DNA of 38,359 nt from Acidovorax facilis (GCF_023913775.1 NZ_JAMXAX010000046.1:1-38359); one strand, 5' to 3'. Positions 1 to 9,966 are shown, numbered from the stretch's first letter. Notes: a model not told the origin generated them from the sequence alone. Numbers and translations: made by a program.

Positions 1-178
1 AAGGGTGGAAATCGGGCCTCAAGGCCCTGCGAACGGCCCAAATGGGCGGCGCAAGAGGCCACAAAATCCAAAAAATGGCGTCTTCCGCGTTCGCGCGGGA
101 AATTTCGAGGGCTTGTTCAGCGTAGCCCTAGGCTTCTGAGCCTGCGCCACGGCTCGGCAGCAGTACCCCTTACCCGCC

Positions 179-1684
179 ATGTCACATTCCTCCGATTCGC
201 GGGATGCCCCGCTCTACCGCCAACTCGCAGCTTTGTACGAACAGGCCATAGCCGCTGGCAGCCTGACGCCTGGCATGCGCATGCCGTCGGTGCGGGAGCT
301 GTGCCAGCGGCACCAAGTGAGCCTGACCACCGCGCTGCAAGTGTTGCGGCATCTCGAATCCCTGGGCTGCGTGGAGGCGCGCGAGCGGGTGGGCTACTTT
401 GTGCGGGAGCCGGGCGATGTGGCGTTGCCCCGGGCGCGCGAGCCCGAGTTGCACGAGCCGCTGGCCCACGACCCGCGGGTGTTTGCGGGCATCAACGAGC
501 GCATTTCCGGTTTTCTCGAAAAGGCCCGCCGCGCAGGCCCGCTGCCGCTGGACTTGGGCAGCGCCATGCCCGCGCCAAGCCTGTTTGATGCGGCAGCGCT
601 CAACCGCCTGGCCCACGGCCTGTTGCGCGAGCAACCCGACGTCCTGGTGTACGGCCCGTCCGCGCCCACCACCCACCCCGAATTCCAGCAGGCCATGGCC
701 CGGCATGCGCTCACCTTCGGCGTGTGTGTCGCGCCGGCCGATATTGGCGCAACGCTCGGCAACTCCGAAGCCGTGAACCTTGCGCTGGATGCAGTGGCCG
801 AGCCGGGGGATGTGATTGCCGTGGAATCGCCCACCTTCTTTGGCATCCTGCAGGCCATCGAGGTGCGCGGGCTGCGCGCGCTGGAGATCCCCTGCAGCCC
901 GCACACCGGCATGTCGCTCGAAGCCCTGGAGCTGGCTGCGCGCAACGAACCGCGGCTCAAGGGGGTCGTGGTGGTGCCCCACCTGCAGATGCCGCAGGGA
1001 AGCGTGATGCCCGATGTGCACAAGGAGCGACTGGTGGCTCTGTGCGTGGAGCATGGTTTAGCCCTCATTGAGGACGACATCTACCGGGAGTTCGTGGAGT
1101 CGCCGCACGTGCTGCGGCCCGCCAAGGCCTGGGACCGGCAGGGCGATGCCGGGCAGGTGATCTATTGCGCATCGCTCAGCAAGAGCTTTGCACCCGGCTT
1201 GCGCCAGGGCTGGATGAGCGCGGGGCGCTGGCAGGCCCGTGTGCAGATGATCAAGTTCGCTCGCACGCGCAACATGCAGACCTGGTCGCAGCTGCTGGCG
1301 GCGCGCAGTGTGGACTCTCCGGCCTACGAGCGCCACATGCGCCGCATGCGGGCGCAGCTGCGCATCCAGCGAGAACAGGCGGCGAGGGCCGTGGCGCGCT
1401 ACTTTCCCATGGGCACACGCCTGAGCCTGCCGCCGGGTGGCCTGAGCCTGTGGCTGGAGCTGCCGGTCGGTATCTCTTCCACGCGCCTGTACGACGAGGC
1501 GCTGCAAAACGGTATCCGTGTGGCCCCGGGCCCCATGTTCTCCAACACCGGGCGGTATGAGCACTTCTTGCGGCTGAGCTGTGGGATGCCGTTCACGGCC
1601 GAAGTGGAGGCGGGCTACCGCACGCTGGGCGCCTTGCTGGCTGCGCAGATGGCCGAGTTGCCTGTGCCGCGCAAGGTTGCTTGA
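179..1684 (+). CDS. MocR-type GntR/aminotransferase regulator
   Basis: 501-residue fusion of an N-terminal GntR winged helix (about residues 10-78, with the PSVRELC...VSLTTALQVLRHLE pattern) to a fold-type I aminotransferase-like domain (about 110-490). The pyridoxal-phosphate lysine is visible as K335 in SLSKSFAPGLR, and the EDDIYREF and NSEAVNLALDA segments fit the cofactor-binding part of the AspC fold. Proteins of this class bind DNA and sense PLP or an amino-acid adduct; known members control pyridoxine, GABA or taurine genes. The target cannot be told here, since the usual divergently transcribed partner would lie left of the window. The ATG at 179 gives the complete HTH. The gene converges on rpmB-rpmG and shares their terminator. 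A true aminotransferase activity is possible but less likely given the full HTH. Confidence 0.9.
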   Translation: MSHSSDSRDAPLYRQLAALYEQAIAAGSLTPGMRMPSVRELCQRHQVSLTTALQVLRHLESLGCVEARERVGYFVREPGDVALPRAREPELHEPLAHDPRVFAGINERISGFLEKARRAGPLPLDLGSAMPAPSLFDAAALNRLAHGLLREQPDVLVYGPSAPTTHPEFQQAMARHALTFGVCVAPADIGATLGNSEAVNLALDAVAEPGDVIAVESPTFFGILQAIEVRGLRALEIPCSPHTGMSLEALELAARNEPRLKGVVVVPHLQMPQGSVMPDVHKERLVALCVEHGLALIEDDIYREFVESPHVLRPAKAWDRQGDAGQVIYCASLSKSFAPGLRQGWMSAGRWQARVQMIKFARTRNMQTWSQLLAARSVDSPAYERHMRRMRAQLRIQREQAARAVARYFPMGTRLSLPPGGLSLWLELPVGISSTRLYDEALQNGIRVAPGPMFSNTGRYEHFLRLSCGMPFTAEVEAGYRTLGALLAAQMAELPVPRKVA

Positions 1685-1721
1685 GTAAAGAGTCTGGGTG
1701 AAAGGTCTGCGCAGCAGGCAT

Positions 1722-1752
1722 AAAAAAACCGCCCTGGAAGGACGGTTTTTTT
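1722..1752. terminator. Bidirectional intrinsic terminator
   Basis: A7-ACCG stem, short GGAA-containing loop and CGGT-T7, with one C/A mismatch inside the stem. The A-run on one side and T-run on the other let it end both the MocR-type gene (stop at 1684) and the converging rpmB-rpmG transcript (rpmG stop at 1770). Confidence 0.85.
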
Positions 1753-1769
1753 AGGGGAAACAGGCCGAA

Positions 1770-1940
1770 TTACTTCAGCTTCATTTCCTTGTATTCCACA
1801 TGCTTGCGAGCTTTTGGATCAAATTTCATGATCAGCATTTTCTCGGGCATGGTCTTCTTGTTCTTGGTCGTGGTGTAGAAGTGGCCGGTACCCGCAGTGG
1901 ATTCCAGCTTGATCTTGTCGCGTCCGCCTTTGCTTGCCAT
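1770..1940 (-). CDS. rpmG: 50S ribosomal protein L33 (bL33)
   Basis: 56-residue basic protein reading [15 protein letters not shown] and ending YKEMKLK, the full usual length of bL33. It is a component of the large ribosomal subunit near the E site. It contains no cysteine, so it is the zinc-independent (C-minus) paralogue type. It starts 11 bp after the rpmB stop, and the rpmB-rpmG pair is the standard bacterial arrangement. A bidirectional terminator follows 18 bp after the stop. Confidence 0.97.
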   Translation of the reverse strand: MASKGGRDKIKLESTAGTGHFYTTTKNKKTMPEKMLIMKFDPKARKHVEYKEMKLK

Positions 1941-1951
1941 GGTGCTTCTCC

Positions 1952-2185
1952 TTAAGCCTGACCACGTGCGCGCAGGTCTGCGAGCACCGAGTCGATACCG
2001 TTCTTGTCGATCAAACGCAGGGCAGCGCTCGAAACGCGCAGGCGAACCCAGCGATTTTCGGTCTCGACCCAGAAACGGCGGTATTGCAGGTTCGGCAGGA
2101 ACCGGCGCTTGGTTTTGTTGTTGGCGTGGGAAACGTTGTTCCCGACCATGGGCTTCTTGCCCGTTACGTCGCAGACGCGTGCCAT
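1952..2185 (-). CDS. rpmB: 50S ribosomal protein L28 (bL28)
   Basis: 77-residue basic protein beginning [20 protein letters not shown], with [12 protein letters not shown] and [17 protein letters not shown], the diagnostic bL28 core. It is a large-subunit protein and is full length for the family. Only one cysteine is present, so there is no zinc knuckle. It is first in the rpmB-rpmG operon. A GGAG ribosome-binding sequence precedes the ATG. A TTGATT-18-TATAAT promoter about 155 nt upstream implies a structured leader, a common place for ribosomal-protein feedback control. Confidence 0.97.
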   Translation of the reverse strand: MARVCDVTGKKPMVGNNVSHANNKTKRRFLPNLQYRRFWVETENRWVRLRVSSAALRLIDKNGIDSVLADLRARGQA

Positions 2186-2224
2186 GAGGACACTCCGATA
2201 CTTTTTAACGGCCGTTCGCTGGGC

Positions 2225-2244
2225 CCTGGGCTTGTTTGCCCAGG
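2225..2244 (-). promoter_or_regulatory. Hairpin in the rpmB leader
   Basis: Perfect 7-bp inverted repeat CCTGGGC / GCCCAGG with a 6-nt loop, inside the roughly 155-nt leader between the rpmB promoter and start codon. It has no U-tract, so it is a leader structure rather than a terminator. A regulatory role is inference. Confidence 0.4.
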
Positions 2245-2345
2245 TTGGCTTGCGGCCTCACCTCGCCAGAAAGGGTGGCGGTAACCCGATTGATTTGCCT
2301 GTTTCGGAGGACCGCAAAAACGGGCCGAATTCAGCAAAGCCGCGG

Positions 2346-3514
<1,169 letters not shown>

Positions 3515-3516
3515 TC

Positions 3517-4194
3517 ATGTCGACGATGTTGTCCAACCTGGACCTGCTGCGCCGGGTGCCCTTGTTTTCGCTGCTCACGGTGGCCCAGGCCGAGGTGATC
3601 AGTGGTGCGGTGATCAAGCGCCGCTTCAAGCGTGGCGAGGCGCTGGTGGAGCAGGGGCAAAAATCCAATGCCCTGTTCATTCTGCTCACGGGGCGCGCCC
3701 GCGTGATGACATCGGACAGCCGGGGGCGTGAGGTGATTTTGGCCACCCTCGCGCAGGGCGACTACCTCGGCGAGATGAGCATCATCGACAACGAACCCCA
3801 CTCGGCCACGGTGCGTGCCGAGGTGCAGACCGATGTGCTCATGCTCGGGCGCGCAGAGTTCGCGCGTTGCCTCACAGAGAACGCCTCCATGTCGCTGGTG
3901 GTGATGCGGGGGCTGGTCAAGCGCCTGCGCCATGCCGACCGCAAGATTGAGTCACTGGCGTTGCTGGATGTGTATGGGCGTGTGGCCCATGCCCTGCTGG
4001 ACTTTGCGGTGCCCGACGCTCAGGGCCAGTTGGTGATCAAAGACAAAATCTCCCGGCAGGACCTGGCCAAGATGGTGGGCGCCTCCCGCGAGATGGTCAG
4101 CCGTGTGATGAAAGACCTGGAGGAGCGTGGCTTCATCGAGGCATTGCCCAGCGGCGCGACGCTGCTTAAGGACCGATTGAACGCACTGGGTTGA
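3517..4194 (+). CDS. Crp/Fnr-family transcriptional regulator
   Basis: 225 residues. The N-terminal cyclic-nucleotide-binding-like beta roll (about 15-130) contains GEALVEQGQ and GDYLGEMSIIDNEPHSATVRA, close to the phosphate-binding cassette of CRP. The C-terminal winged helix (about 150-215) carries the SRQDLAKMVGASREMVSRVMKDLEERG recognition pattern. There is no N-terminal cysteine cluster, so it is not an FNR-type iron-sulfur sensor; it could bind a nucleotide or none. The RBS AGAGGAG lies 8 nt before the ATG. It sits between trxB (divergent) and ftsK, the place held by lrp in enterobacteria. Family is certain; ligand and regulon are unknown. Confidence 0.92.
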   Translation: MSTMLSNLDLLRRVPLFSLLTVAQAEVISGAVIKRRFKRGEALVEQGQKSNALFILLTGRARVMTSDSRGREVILATLAQGDYLGEMSIIDNEPHSATVRAEVQTDVLMLGRAEFARCLTENASMSLVVMRGLVKRLRHADRKIESLALLDVYGRVAHALLDFAVPDAQGQLVIKDKISRQDLAKMVGASREMVSRVMKDLEERGFIEALPSGATLLKDRLNALG

Positions 4195-4263
4195 ACGCCG
4201 GGGCGGCTGAAGCCCAAGCGCCAATCCCTTGCGATGCATGGGGTAAGCTCGCCCGGCACGCTT

Positions 4264-6600
4264 ATGACCTATTCCCTCAATACCCTGAATGCATCGGCTG
4301 CGGCGAAGTCGCCGCCGCGTACGGGCGCTGCCCGTTTTGGCCATGAAATTGGCCTGATGGTGGGGCTGCTGGCCCTGATTTTCTGGTTGCTGGCCCTGCT
4401 GAGCTATTCCGCGCAGGATGCCGCATGGTCCACCTCGGGCGCCCGGGGTGGGCGTTTGGTCGCCAACTGGGCAGGTCGGTTTGGCGCGTGGCTGGCCGAT
4501 GGCAGTTACTTTGCACTGGGTTTTTCGGTGTGGTGGTGTGTGGCGGCCGGTGTGCGGGCCTGGTTGTCGTCGCTGGCGCGGTGGATGCGTGGCGGCGAAT
4601 CGGCCCCGGGCGCGGTAAGCCCGATGCGCAGGCGGGCACTGTTCTGGGTGGGGCTGGTGGTGCTGATGTGTGCAAGCACTGCGCTGGAGTGGTCGCGCCT
4701 CTACCGGTTTGAAGCGTTCCTGCCGGGGCATGCTGGTGGCGTGCTGGGCTACATCACGGGGCCTGCCAGTGTGAAGTGGCTGGGTTTTACGGGCTCGGGC
4801 CTGCTGGCGATTGTGCTGGCCGTGCTGGGGGCGGCGCTTGTGTTCCGTTTTTCCTGGGGCCACGTCGCGGAATTTGTGGGAGGGCGCATCGACGCATTGG
4901 TGCAGTCGCGCCTGGCCAAGCGCGAAGTGGCCAAGGATGTGGCTGTGGGCCGAAAGGCCGCGCGTGAGCGTGAAGTGGTGGTGCTGGAGGAGCGGACCGA
5001 GAGCGAGGTGCACCACCCCCAACCGATCCAGATCATCGAACCTGTGCTGGTAGACGTGCCGCAAAGCACCCGCGTGGTGAAGGAGCGCCAGAAGCCGCTG
5101 TTCACCGAGATGCCCGACAGCAAGCTGCCACTGGTGGACCTGCTCGATGGCCCGTTGCAGCGCCAGGAAACCGTGGCGCCCGAGACGCTGGAGATGACCA
5201 GCCGCCTCATCGAGAAAAAGCTCAAGGACTTCGGCGTGGAAGTGCGTGTGGTCGCGGCCATGCCCGGACCGGTTATCACGCGCTACGAAATCGAGCCCGC
5301 CACCGGCGTGAAGGGCTCGCAGATTGTGGGCCTGGCCAAGGACCTGGCGCGTTCGCTGAGCCTGGTGTCGATTCGCGTGGTGGAGACCATCCCCGGCAAG
5401 AACTTCATGGCGCTGGAGCTGCCCAACGCCAAGCGGCAGTCCATCCGTCTGTCCGAAATCCTGGGCTCGCAGGTCTACCACGAGGCCAAGAGCATGCTCA
5501 CCATGGGTCTGGGCAAGGACATCGTGGGCAACCCGGTGGTGGCAGACCTTGCCAAGATGCCGCACGTGCTGGTGGCTGGTACCACGGGCTCAGGCAAGTC
5601 GGTGGGGATCAACGCGATGATCCTTTCGCTCTTGTACAAGGCCGAGGCGCGCGATGTGCGCCTCTTGATGATCGACCCCAAGATGCTGGAAATGTCGGTG
5701 TACGAAGGCATCCCGCACCTGTTGGCGCCCGTGGTCACCGACATGAAGCAGGCTGCCCACGGCCTGAACTGGTGCGTGGCCGAGATGGAGCGGCGCTACA
5801 AGCTTATGTCCAAGCTGGGTGTGCGCAACCTGGCGGGCTACAACGTCAAGATCGATGAAGCCAAGGCGCGCGAAGAGTTCATCTACAACCCCTTCAGCCT
5901 GACGCCCGAAGAGCCCGAACCGCTGCAGCGCCTGCCGCACATCGTGGTCATCATCGACGAGCTGGCGGACCTGATGATGGTGGTGGGCAAGAAGATCGAA
6001 GAGCTGATCGCCCGCCTAGCGCAGAAGGCGCGCGCTGCGGGCATCCACCTGATCCTGGCCACGCAGCGCCCCAGTGTGGATGTGATCACCGGCCTGATCA
6101 AGGCCAACATCCCCACCCGCATCGCGTTCTCGGTGGGCTCCAAGATCGACAGCCGCACCATCCTTGACCAGATGGGCGCCGAGGCGCTGTTGGGCATGGG
6201 CGACATGCTCTACATGGCCAGCGGCACCGGCCTGCCGATCCGGGTGCATGGCGCCTTCGTGTCGGACGAAGAAGTACACCGTGTCGTCAGTTACCTCAAG
6301 GAACAAGGGGAGCCGGACTACATAGAAGGCGTGCTCGAAGGTGGAACTGTGGATGGCGAGGGTGATCTGTCAGGGGAGGGCGGTGGTGGCGAAGGGGGCG
6401 AGAAGGACCCCATGTACGACCAGGCCGTCGAAGTGGTGCTCAAAGACCGCAAGGCCAGCATCTCTTACGTGCAGCGCAAGCTGCGCATTGGCTACAACCG
6501 CTCGGCGCGGCTGCTGGAAGACATGGAGAAGGCTGGACTCGTCAGTGGCCTGACCACCAGCGGCCAGCGTGAAGTGCTGGTACCCAACCGCAGCGAATGA
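4264..6600 (+). CDS. ftsK: DNA translocase FtsK
   Basis: 778 residues from the ATG at 4264. An in-frame ATG ten codons upstream is less likely. Four hydrophobic segments occupy about residues 30-200 and tether the protein at the division septum. A short charged linker follows, then the motor: Walker A GTTGSGKS (439-446), Walker [13 protein letters not shown] (about 559-570), and [12 protein letters not shown]. The C-terminal gamma winged helix (about 713-775, [34 protein letters not shown]) reads KOPS sequences and activates XerCD at dif. It pumps chromosome ends apart during division. The linker is short, as in many betaproteobacteria, compared with the roughly 1,300-residue E. coli protein. 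It is followed by lolA after 44 bp. Confidence 0.97.
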   Translation: MTYSLNTLNASAAAKSPPRTGAARFGHEIGLMVGLLALIFWLLALLSYSAQDAAWSTSGARGGRLVANWAGRFGAWLADGSYFALGFSVWWCVAAGVRAWLSSLARWMRGGESAPGAVSPMRRRALFWVGLVVLMCASTALEWSRLYRFEAFLPGHAGGVLGYITGPASVKWLGFTGSGLLAIVLAVLGAALVFRFSWGHVAEFVGGRIDALVQSRLAKREVAKDVAVGRKAAREREVVVLEERTESEVHHPQPIQIIEPVLVDVPQSTRVVKERQKPLFTEMPDSKLPLVDLLDGPLQRQETVAPETLEMTSRLIEKKLKDFGVEVRVVAAMPGPVITRYEIEPATGVKGSQIVGLAKDLARSLSLVSIRVVETIPGKNFMALELPNAKRQSIRLSEILGSQVYHEAKSMLTMGLGKDIVGNPVVADLAKMPHVLVAGTTGSGKSVGINAMILSLLYKAEARDVRLLMIDPKMLEMSVYEGIPHLLAPVVTDMKQAAHGLNWCVAEMERRYKLMSKLGVRNLAGYNVKIDEAKAREEFIYNPFSLTPEEPEPLQRLPHIVVIIDELADLMMVVGKKIEELIARLAQKARAAGIHLILATQRPSVDVITGLIKANIPTRIAFSVGSKIDSRTILDQMGAEALLGMGDMLYMASGTGLPIRVHGAFVSDEEVHRVVSYLKEQGEPDYIEGVLEGGTVDGEGDLSGEGGGGEGGEKDPMYDQAVEVVLKDRKASISYVQRKLRIGYNRSARLLEDMEKAGLVSGLTTSGQREVLVPNRSE

Positions 6601-6644
6601 TCGGCCGGACCACAAGGCCGGACCCTACCCCACAGGAGTTTCTG

Positions 6645-7277
6645 TTGAAAAAGATCGCTACTGCAATTTTGATAGCTGCTGCGGCAAGCATGGCTAGCGC
6701 TGACGGGCTGAAAAGCCTGGAATCCTTCATGAAGGGCACGCAGACGGGCAAGGCCGACTTCACCCAGACTGTGACCTCGCCCCCCAAGGACGGCCAGACC
6801 GCGCGCACCAAGACATCGAGCGGCAGCTTTGAGTTCCAGCGCCCCGGGCGCTTCAAGTTCGTCTACAAAAAACCTTTTGAGCAGACCATCGTGGCTGACG
6901 GCCAGACTTTGTGGCTGTACGACGTGGACCTGAACCAGGTCACGCAGCGCTCGCAGTCCCAGGCGCTGGGCAGCACGCCCGCTGCGCTGCTGGCGTCCGC
7001 GCCGGACCTGTCGGCGCTGAAGGCCGAGTTCACGCTGGAGGCCTCGCCGGATGCGGATGGCCTGCAGTGGGTGCTGGCCAGCCCCAGGACCAAGGACGGC
7101 CAGCTCAAGAGCGTGCGTGTGGGTTTTGCGGGCGAGCAGCTGGCGGCCCTGGACATTCTGGACAGCTTTGGCCAGCGCTCGCTGATTCGCTTTACCGGTA
7201 TGCAGGCCAATGCGGCGCTGCCTGCCAGCACGTTCCAGTTCAAGCCTCCGGCAGGGGCTGATGTGGTGAAGCAGTAG
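6645..7277 (+). CDS. lolA: Outer-membrane lipoprotein carrier protein LolA
   Basis: Periplasmic chaperone that carries lipoproteins from LolCDE to LolB. The start is placed at TTG 6645, because CAGGAG lies 8 nt upstream and translation then begins with a textbook signal peptide, (M)KKIATAILIAAAASMASA, cut after residue 19. The in-frame ATG at 6597 would add 16 unconserved residues and overlap the end of ftsK. The mature part has GKADFTQTV, SSGSFEFQRPGRFKFVYKKPFEQTIVADGQTLWLYDVDLNQV and GLQWVLA, the family core. The length of 210 residues is normal. The order ftsK-lolA-rarA is conserved in proteobacteria. Bases encoding the signal peptide resemble the dispersed repeat found elsewhere in the window. 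Confidence 0.95.
   Translation: MKKIATAILIAAAASMASADGLKSLESFMKGTQTGKADFTQTVTSPPKDGQTARTKTSSGSFEFQRPGRFKFVYKKPFEQTIVADGQTLWLYDVDLNQVTQRSQSQALGSTPAALLASAPDLSALKAEFTLEASPDADGLQWVLASPRTKDGQLKSVRVGFAGEQLAALDILDSFGQRSLIRFTGMQANAALPASTFQFKPPAGADVVKQ
6657..6717 (+). repeat. Dispersed ~65-bp repeat, copy D (inside lolA)
   Basis: AT-rich start, ATAGCTGCTGCGG, TAGCGCTGACGGG and an AAAAGCC end follow the layout of the other copies. It covers LolA residues 5-24, the signal peptide core and cleavage site. It uses codons (ATA, TTG, GCT) unusual for this GC-rich sequence. This is the most divergent of the ten copies, and chance resemblance of an alanine-rich signal peptide is possible. Confidence 0.45.
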
Positions 7278-7281
7278 TTTC

Positions 7282-7348
7282 TGCTCTTGAAACAATAGCT
7301 GCCAACGCATGATTTTTGGGCGCTAGAAGCCAATTTGGCTTGAAAATC
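7282..7348 (+). repeat. Dispersed ~65-bp repeat, copy A (lolA-rarA gap)
   Basis: TGCTCTTG, then AATAGCTGCCAACGC, GGCGCTAGAAGCC and AATTTGGCTTGAAAATC. The last two blocks are nearly identical to copy B in uvrD. It fills most of the 96-bp space between lolA and rarA. Confidence 0.75.
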
Positions 7349-7373
7349 GGCGTACTGTAGACAGGATACGAAC

Positions 7374-8723
7374 ATGGCAGCACGCGGTGCCTCCGCCCCT
7401 TCTCCGGCACACCCCTCCACCCACCAGCCCCTGGCTGAACGCCTGCGGCCCCGCACGCTGGGCGAGGTGATCGGGCAGCAGCATGTGCTGGGCCCGGGCA
7501 TGCCGCTGCGCCTGGCCTTCGAGTCAGGCCGGCCGCACAGCTGCATCCTGTGGGGCCCACCTGGAGTGGGCAAGACCACCATTGCGCGCCTGATGGCTGA
7601 TGCGTTCGATGCGCAGTTCATCAGCATCAGCGCCGTGTTGGGCGGGGTCAAGGACATTCGCGAGGCGGTGGAGCAGGCCCAGGCCGCGCGCGATGGGTTG
7701 ATGCAGCAGCGCACCATCGTGTTTGTGGACGAGGTGCACCGCTTCAACAAGAGTCAGCAAGACGCGTTCTTGCCGCATGTGGAATCAGGCCTGTTTACTT
7801 TCATCGGCGCCACCACCGAGAACCCGTCGTTTGAGGTGAACTCCGCGTTGCTATCCCGCGCCGCCGTGTACGTGCTGCAGCCGCTGTCCGAACAGGATTT
7901 GAAGCAAATAGTGGCTCTGGCGCAGGCGGAGAAAGCGCTACCAGCTATCGAAGATGTAGCAATTGACCGCCTGGTGGCCTATGCCGATGGCGATGCCCGC
8001 AGATTGCTCAACACACTCGAAACCCTGGCCATGGCGGCCACGCAGGAGAAGCTGTCCGAGATCACCGACGCCTGGCTGCTCAAAGTGCTGGGCGAGCGCA
8101 TGCGCCGCTATGACAAGGGCGGCGAGCAGTTCTACGACACCATCAGCGCGCTGCACAAGTCGGTGCGCGGCTCCGACCCCGATGCCGCGCTGTATTGGCT
8201 GGTGCGCATGCTCGACGGCGGTGCCGACCCGCGCTACATGGCGCGCCGCCTGGTACGCATGGCCAGCGAGGACATCGGCCTGGCCGACCCGCGTGCGCTG
8301 CGCCTGGCGCTGGACGCGACCGAAGTGTACGAGCGCCTGGGCAGCCCCGAGGGTGAGCTGGCCCTGGCCGAATGTGTGGTGTACCTGGCCGTGGCGCCCA
8401 AGTCCAACGCGGTCTACAAGGCCTACAACGCAGCCCGCGCCTGGGTGAAGCAGGACGGCACCCGCCCCGTGCCCATGCACCTGCGCAACGCACCAACACA
8501 GCTCATGAAACAGCTCGACTACGGCAAGGGCTACCGCTACGCGCACGACGAAGAGGGCGGCTTTGCCGCAGGCGAAAACTACCTGCCCGAGGGCATGCCA
8601 GCGCCCGGTTTTTACGCGCCGGTGGAGCGCGGGCTCGAAATCAAGATTGCACAGAAACTGCGTGAGCTGCGTGCGCGCAATGTTTCAGCCGATCTGGAGG
8701 ACGGGTCGGACGAAAAGTCCTGA
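7374..8723 (+). CDS. rarA: Replication-associated recombination ATPase RarA
   Basis: 449 residues, full length for the RarA/MgsA/WRNIP1 family of clamp-loader-like AAA+ ATPases that act at stalled replication forks. Visible are LAERLRPRTLGEVIGQQH, Walker A GPPGVGKTT (61-69), Walker B FVDEVHRFNKSQQDAF (D119), sensor 1 GATTENPSFEVN, and the C-terminal tetramerisation domain with KSVRGSDPDAALYWLVRMLDGGADP and EDIGLADP. It follows ftsK and lolA, the conserved order. The stretch of about residues 174-197, just before GDARRLLNTLE and normally variable, is encoded by an antisense copy of the dispersed repeat and uses rare codons (ATA, CTA, GTA). Confidence 0.96.
   Translation: MAARGASAPSPAHPSTHQPLAERLRPRTLGEVIGQQHVLGPGMPLRLAFESGRPHSCILWGPPGVGKTTIARLMADAFDAQFISISAVLGGVKDIREAVEQAQAARDGLMQQRTIVFVDEVHRFNKSQQDAFLPHVESGLFTFIGATTENPSFEVNSALLSRAAVYVLQPLSEQDLKQIVALAQAEKALPAIEDVAIDRLVAYADGDARRLLNTLETLAMAATQEKLSEITDAWLLKVLGERMRRYDKGGEQFYDTISALHKSVRGSDPDAALYWLVRMLDGGADPRYMARRLVRMASEDIGLADPRALRLALDATEVYERLGSPEGELALAECVVYLAVAPKSNAVYKAYNAARAWVKQDGTRPVPMHLRNAPTQLMKQLDYGKGYRYAHDEEGGFAAGENYLPEGMPAPGFYAPVERGLEIKIAQKLRELRARNVSADLEDGSDEKS
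7895..7962 (-). repeat. Dispersed ~65-bp repeat, copy E (inside rarA)
   Basis: Read on the minus strand: TTGCTACATCTTCG, ATAGCTGGTAGCGCTT, TGCGCCAGAGCCA, then ATTTGCTTCAAATCC. It matches copy B block for block at the same spacing. It lies antisense in rarA and encodes residues of about 174-197. It is the only copy found in minus orientation. Confidence 0.7.
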
Positions 8724-8905
8724 ACCTCTGCCCGTGGGAGGCGTACCCCGCGTCATGCTGATTTGGCATGAAGCTGGTAATAAGTTTGCACATCAATTTT
8801 CCTGCTTGCATCATGTGAGCTTATGGATTGCGTTGCGCGCTGATGTGGCGCCAACCCGAGGGAAAACCCCGCCCGGCTTGGTGGGGGCCGCTTGTGACTA
8901 CTCGC

Positions 8906-8911
8906 TACAAT
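8906..8911 (+). promoter_or_regulatory. Candidate -10 box upstream of livH
   Basis: TACAAT in the context CTCGCTACAATCCCG, common in this group. There is no good -35 at 16-18 bp. A transcript would start near 8918, only a few bases before the hairpin at 8922. Confidence 0.4.
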
Positions 8912-8921
8912 CCCGTCCACA

Positions 8922-8955
8922 AACCCGCACAGCTGCACTTCTGGCGGGTTTTTTG
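8922..8955 (+). terminator. Intrinsic terminator or attenuator before livH
   Basis: AACCCGC...GCGGGTT stem of 7 bp, continued by CAG/CTG after a bulge, followed by T6. It lies about 200 bp after the rarA stop and 80 bp before livH. It may end rarA readthrough or attenuate the liv transcript. Confidence 0.75.
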
Positions 8956-9036
8956 CTAGATGGCAGTCGGGCCCACAAGGCTGTACCGATTCCGGTGCCA
9001 AAGCGGTGGGTACGTTACAAACGAAGGACTTCTCTT

Positions 9037-9966
9037 ATGGACATTTTGCTGCAACAGATCATCAACGGTCTGGTACTCGGCAGCATGTACGCCTTGATAG
9101 CCTTGGGCTACACGATGGTGTACGGCATTATTCAGCTGATCAATTTCGCCCACGGCGAAGTGCTCATGATCGGGGCTCTGACCAGTTGGAGCTGTATAGG
9201 AATGATGCAGGCTGCAATGCCTGGCGCCCCGGGCTGGCTCATCTTGCTGCTGGCCACCCTCATTGCCTGCGTGGTTGCCGCAACGCTCAATTTTGTGATC
9301 GAGAAGGTGGCCTACCGCCCTCTGCGCAACAGTCCTCGTCTCGCCCCCCTGATCACCGCCATCGGCATGTCGATCCTGCTGCAGACGCTGGCCATGATCA
9401 TCTGGAAGCCCAACTACAAGCCCTATCCCACGATGTTGCCCAGCGCGCCGTTCGAGGTGGGTGGCGCTTACATCACCCCCACACAGATCCTGATCCTGGG
9501 CGTGACCGCTGTTGCCCTGGCCTCGCTGGTGTACCTGGTGAACCACACCAACCTGGGCCGCGCGATGCGCGCCACGGCTGAGAACCCCCGCGTTGCTTCC
9601 CTGATGGGCGTCAAGCCCGACATGGTGATTTCCGCCACCTTCATCATCGGCGCCATTCTGGCCGCCGTGGCCGGCATCATGTATGCCTCCAACTACGGCA
9701 CGGCGCAGCACACCATGGGCTTCCTGCCGGGCCTCAAGGCCTTCACGGCGGCGGTGTTCGGCGGCATTGGCAACCTGGCCGGTGCAGTGGTGGGCGGCAT
9801 TTTGCTGGGTCTCATCGAAGCCATCGGCTCGGGCTACATCGGCACGCTCACGGGCGGTCTGCTGGGCAGCCACTACACCGACATCTTTGCGTTCATCGTG
9901 CTCATCATCATCCTGACGCTGCGTCCTTCGGGCCTGCTGGGTGAGCGTGTGGCCGATCGCGCCTGA
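9037..9966 (+). CDS. livH: Branched-chain amino acid ABC permease LivH
   Basis: 309-residue polytopic membrane protein from the ATG at 9037 (RBS CGAAGGA 8 nt upstream). It begins MDILLQQIINGLVLGSMYAL and has GYTMVYGIIQLINFAHGE, the family hallmark, plus GRAMRATAENPRVASLMGV (the cytoplasmic loop that contacts the ATPase) and AAVFGGIGNLAGAVVGG. It is one of two permeases of a HAAT-family importer for leucine, isoleucine, valine or related substrates such as amides and aromatic acids. The open frame extends far upstream but is not LivH-like there. It is the first gene of livHMGF and its stop lies 13 bp before livM. Confidence 0.93.
   Translation: MDILLQQIINGLVLGSMYALIALGYTMVYGIIQLINFAHGEVLMIGALTSWSCIGMMQAAMPGAPGWLILLLATLIACVVAATLNFVIEKVAYRPLRNSPRLAPLITAIGMSILLQTLAMIIWKPNYKPYPTMLPSAPFEVGGAYITPTQILILGVTAVALASLVYLVNHTNLGRAMRATAENPRVASLMGVKPDMVISATFIIGAILAAVAGIMYASNYGTAQHTMGFLPGLKAFTAAVFGGIGNLAGAVVGGILLGLIEAIGSGYIGTLTGGLLGSHYTDIFAFIVLIIILTLRPSGLLGERVADRA

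Larger units (their letters stand above)
8724..9036. other. Intergenic region rarA-livH
   Basis: 313 bp with no convincing gene. It holds a TACAAT -10 box (8906-8911), a strong intrinsic terminator directly after it (8922-8955), and a further 80 bp before the livH ATG with the RBS CGAAGGA. Short frames that cross it have no recognisable product. Confidence 0.6.

Noticed and set aside
14-50. Two short inverted repeats (GGGCCT/AGGCCC and GCCC/GGGC) upstream of the MocR-type gene
   Set aside because: No U-run and no clear spacing to a promoter; such GC-rich pairs are common by chance in this sequence.
3952-5565. 537-codon minus-strand open frame opposite the Crp-type gene and ftsK
   Set aside because: It lies antisense to two clearly homologous genes, is full of His/Gln/Arg runs typical of reverse-frame reading of GC-rich codons, and has no motif or RBS.
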